A stretch of DNA of 64,000 nt from Chrysomallon squamiferum (lineage: Eukaryota; Mollusca; Gastropoda; Neomphalida; Peltospiridae). Position 1 is the first letter of the stretch. Every line of letters begins with the position of its first letter. The notes under the pieces were generated by a model. The model was not told where the DNA came from and ran no database searches. It was given only the letters and a program-made list of their open reading frames with translations. The DNA is taken from positions 22,370,110 through 22,434,109 of the forward strand of contig CM022679.1 of assembly GCA_012295275.1 (NCBI GenBank), given 5' to 3'. Both the position numbers and the translations under genes were made by a program. This document shows positions 62,690 through 64,000 of this stretch, in pieces.

Positions 62690-63125
62690 CTTTTGAAAAC
62701 AGAAAAATGATTTGTATGGGTGACGTCTAACAGATGATGAGCTGATTTTTAAATGACTTCTTCGGTATGATGGACTGAGAAAAAAAAAACCCGGTACTAA
62801 TGTTTATATGAGTAGTCTGGCAAGTGAATCGCGGAGAAACTGCTGATGTTGAAATGTCACATCTCGAACAAAATGATTCTGACATTTATACGTAACGTCT
62901 AACAGGTAACCAGCTGCGAAACAGTACTGATTTTTAAAAGTCACATGATCGGCTGAGAGAGTGTTCTGATGTTTATATGAAGGGCTGGAATATGATAAGC
63001 TGTGACATTGTGCTGATTTTTTTTTTTACTTGCAACGGCTATGGGATGAAGGACTGAGAAACATTTCTTATGTTTAAATGTCTGGTAGAGATGATAATCG
63101 GCTGAGAATGTTGAGAAATTTAATA
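62690..63125. repeat. Degenerate tandem repeat upstream of the receptor
   Basis: The module GGCTGAGAAA...CTGATGTTTAAATG (with variants) recurs roughly eight times at about 45-60-bp spacing. Divergence is high, so exact unit length is uncertain. Confidence 0.6.
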
Positions 63126-63133
63126 ACTTTAAT

Positions 63134-63202
63134 TTGTTGTTTAATATTGTTCACAGAACGATCGTTAATGTGTTGTTTATAATTGTTCACAGAACGATCG
63201 AT
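63134..63202. repeat. 36-bp direct duplication with CGATCG
   Basis: TTGTTCACAGAACGATCG occurs at about 63147 and again 36 bp later; each copy ends in the palindrome CGATCG. Confidence 0.85.
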
Positions 63203-63586
63203 TGTTTATGTCCAAGGACGGATAATTACTGAGCACCGCGGTATACATACAGTTGAAATTCACGAGCTGACGCTGGGAATATTTCAAAACGATGGCGGCA
63301 CGTGAGACGAATTCAGGATTAGTAGAACCATCCAAAGTATTTCAATGGTTCTAAGGATATTTTGTAGTCACTGAGACCTTTAATTTAACAATCTGAAATT
63401 TTTATTTTCTTTAGCCTGCTACTGCTACTAGTACCACTACTAATTCTATCAGTAATAATGAACTATTGATTTTATTTATTTAGAGAAAAAACCAAAAAAA
63501 AAAAAAAAACATAAAAAATATATATAAAAGTGGATTCGTTTTAGTTTTTATTGTTTGAAAATTGTTACGGAATTCTTCCTAACATA

Positions 63587-64000
63587 ATGCTACTGGAATC
63601 AGATCTTGCTGTTAAATGTTCCTGTTCTTTACCTTTTGCGCTTTCGTTTGGCGCAGTTAACGCATGGGGCATAATAAGCAACATTCTAATTCTCGTCATT
63701 CTGATCAGATCAGGGATGATAAAAGAGAACATCGGCACGATGTTGGCCAACGAGGCCGTGTGCGACACCCTTATTAACATCGCCGGCAGCGCCATGGTCG
63801 TGGCCAATGTATTCCAGAGACGAATTGCCGTCATAGGAGTTCCAATTATTGTGTCGTTGAGCTGCGTCCGAGTCTACTGTTTGCTGGGAATTAGTTTCTC
63901 TCTTTACATGGCCATATGCCACTGTCTGAAGTACAGGATTCACCTTAGTTTTAATAGGATAGTTACTTACTCTGTCCTCGTGTGGATTCTTGTTCCAGCC
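63587..64000 (+). CDS. Rhodopsin-like 7TM receptor, 3'-partial (chemoreceptor-like)
   Basis: An open frame of 138 codons reaches the end of the window; an in-frame TAG at 63542 fixes the first Met at 63587. It shows TM1 with the conserved Asn (ISNILILVIL), TM2 with LANEAVCDTLI (Asp2.50), and TM3 ending in ISFSLYMAICHCLKYR. That last stretch aligns with the DRYVAICHPLRY signature of olfactory-type receptors, but Asp-Arg is replaced by Ser-Leu. The rest of the receptor lies outside. It is probably a member of a lineage-specific, possibly intronless, chemoreceptor family. Ligand unknown. Confidence 0.72.
   Translation, partial: MLLESDLAVKCSCSLPFALSFGAVNAWGIISNILILVILIRSGMIKENIGTMLANEAVCDTLINIAGSAMVVANVFQRRIAVIGVPIIVSLSCVRVYCLLGISFSLYMAICHCLKYRIHLSFNRIVTYSVLVWILVPA

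Larger units (their letters stand above)
57803..63586. other. Repeat-rich interval between 4E-BP and receptor
   Basis: The first about 150 bp should contain the 4E-BP 5' UTR and promoter. Beyond that I see only simple repeats, transposon-end-like fragments (59.1, 59.65 and 60.2 kb) and degenerate tandem repeats. Open frames at 61136-61348 and 61674-61934 match nothing I recognise and are not annotated as genes. Confidence 0.5.

Noticed and set aside
63565-63943. Minus-strand frames of 77-89 codons
   Set aside because: They lie antisense to the receptor frame, which has clear TM motifs; the minus frames match nothing.

Overview
The window is AT-rich animal nuclear DNA with small exons (15 nt to 1.75 kb), GT-AG introns, very many microsatellites and old transposon debris. 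Protein matches (Mask/ANKHD1, RAP/LRPAP1, FADD, 4E-BP, an SLC5 monocarboxylate-type transporter, a 7TM receptor) indicate a bilaterian invertebrate. The gene set and repeat style suggest a lophotrochozoan, most likely a mollusc, but no sequence here is decisive for species. Every splice junction given was read by eye from GT/AG sites, reading-frame phase and remembered family sequences. Phases close for all the gene models except at one point in Mask, where a single base is missing.

Layout. 1-9.3 kb (+): the last 13 exons of an SLC5A8/A12-like Na+-coupled monocarboxylate transporter; its 5' part lies outside the window. 11.4-17.6 kb (-): complete LRPAP1 (receptor-associated protein, ER chaperone for LDL-receptor family members), 7 exons, ending in the ER-retrieval tetrapeptide HTEL. 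17.8-21.2 kb (+): complete FADD (death-effector plus death domain), starting 217 bp from LRPAP1 in divergent orientation. 21.5-47.8 kb (-): complete Mask (ANKHD1/ANKRD17), 33 coding exons, about 2,625 residues with 25 ankyrin repeats and one KH domain; it converges tail to tail with FADD. 47.8-54.4 kb: no gene seen. 54.4-57.8 kb (-): complete 4E-BP, 3 exons, with eIF4E-binding and TOS motifs. 57.8-63.6 kb: repeat-rich DNA with no convincing gene. 63,587-64,000 (+): the start of a rhodopsin-like 7TM receptor cut by the window end.

The genes do not form an operon. Links that may matter are the shared LRPAP1/FADD promoter interval, the convergent FADD/Mask 3' ends, and the neighbourhood of Mask and 4E-BP, which are also neighbours in human (ANKHD1-EIF4EBP3) but in a different order. 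The most striking non-coding structures are two unrelated long inverted repeats on either side of the last LRPAP1 exon. Each could fold into a roughly 350-nt hairpin.
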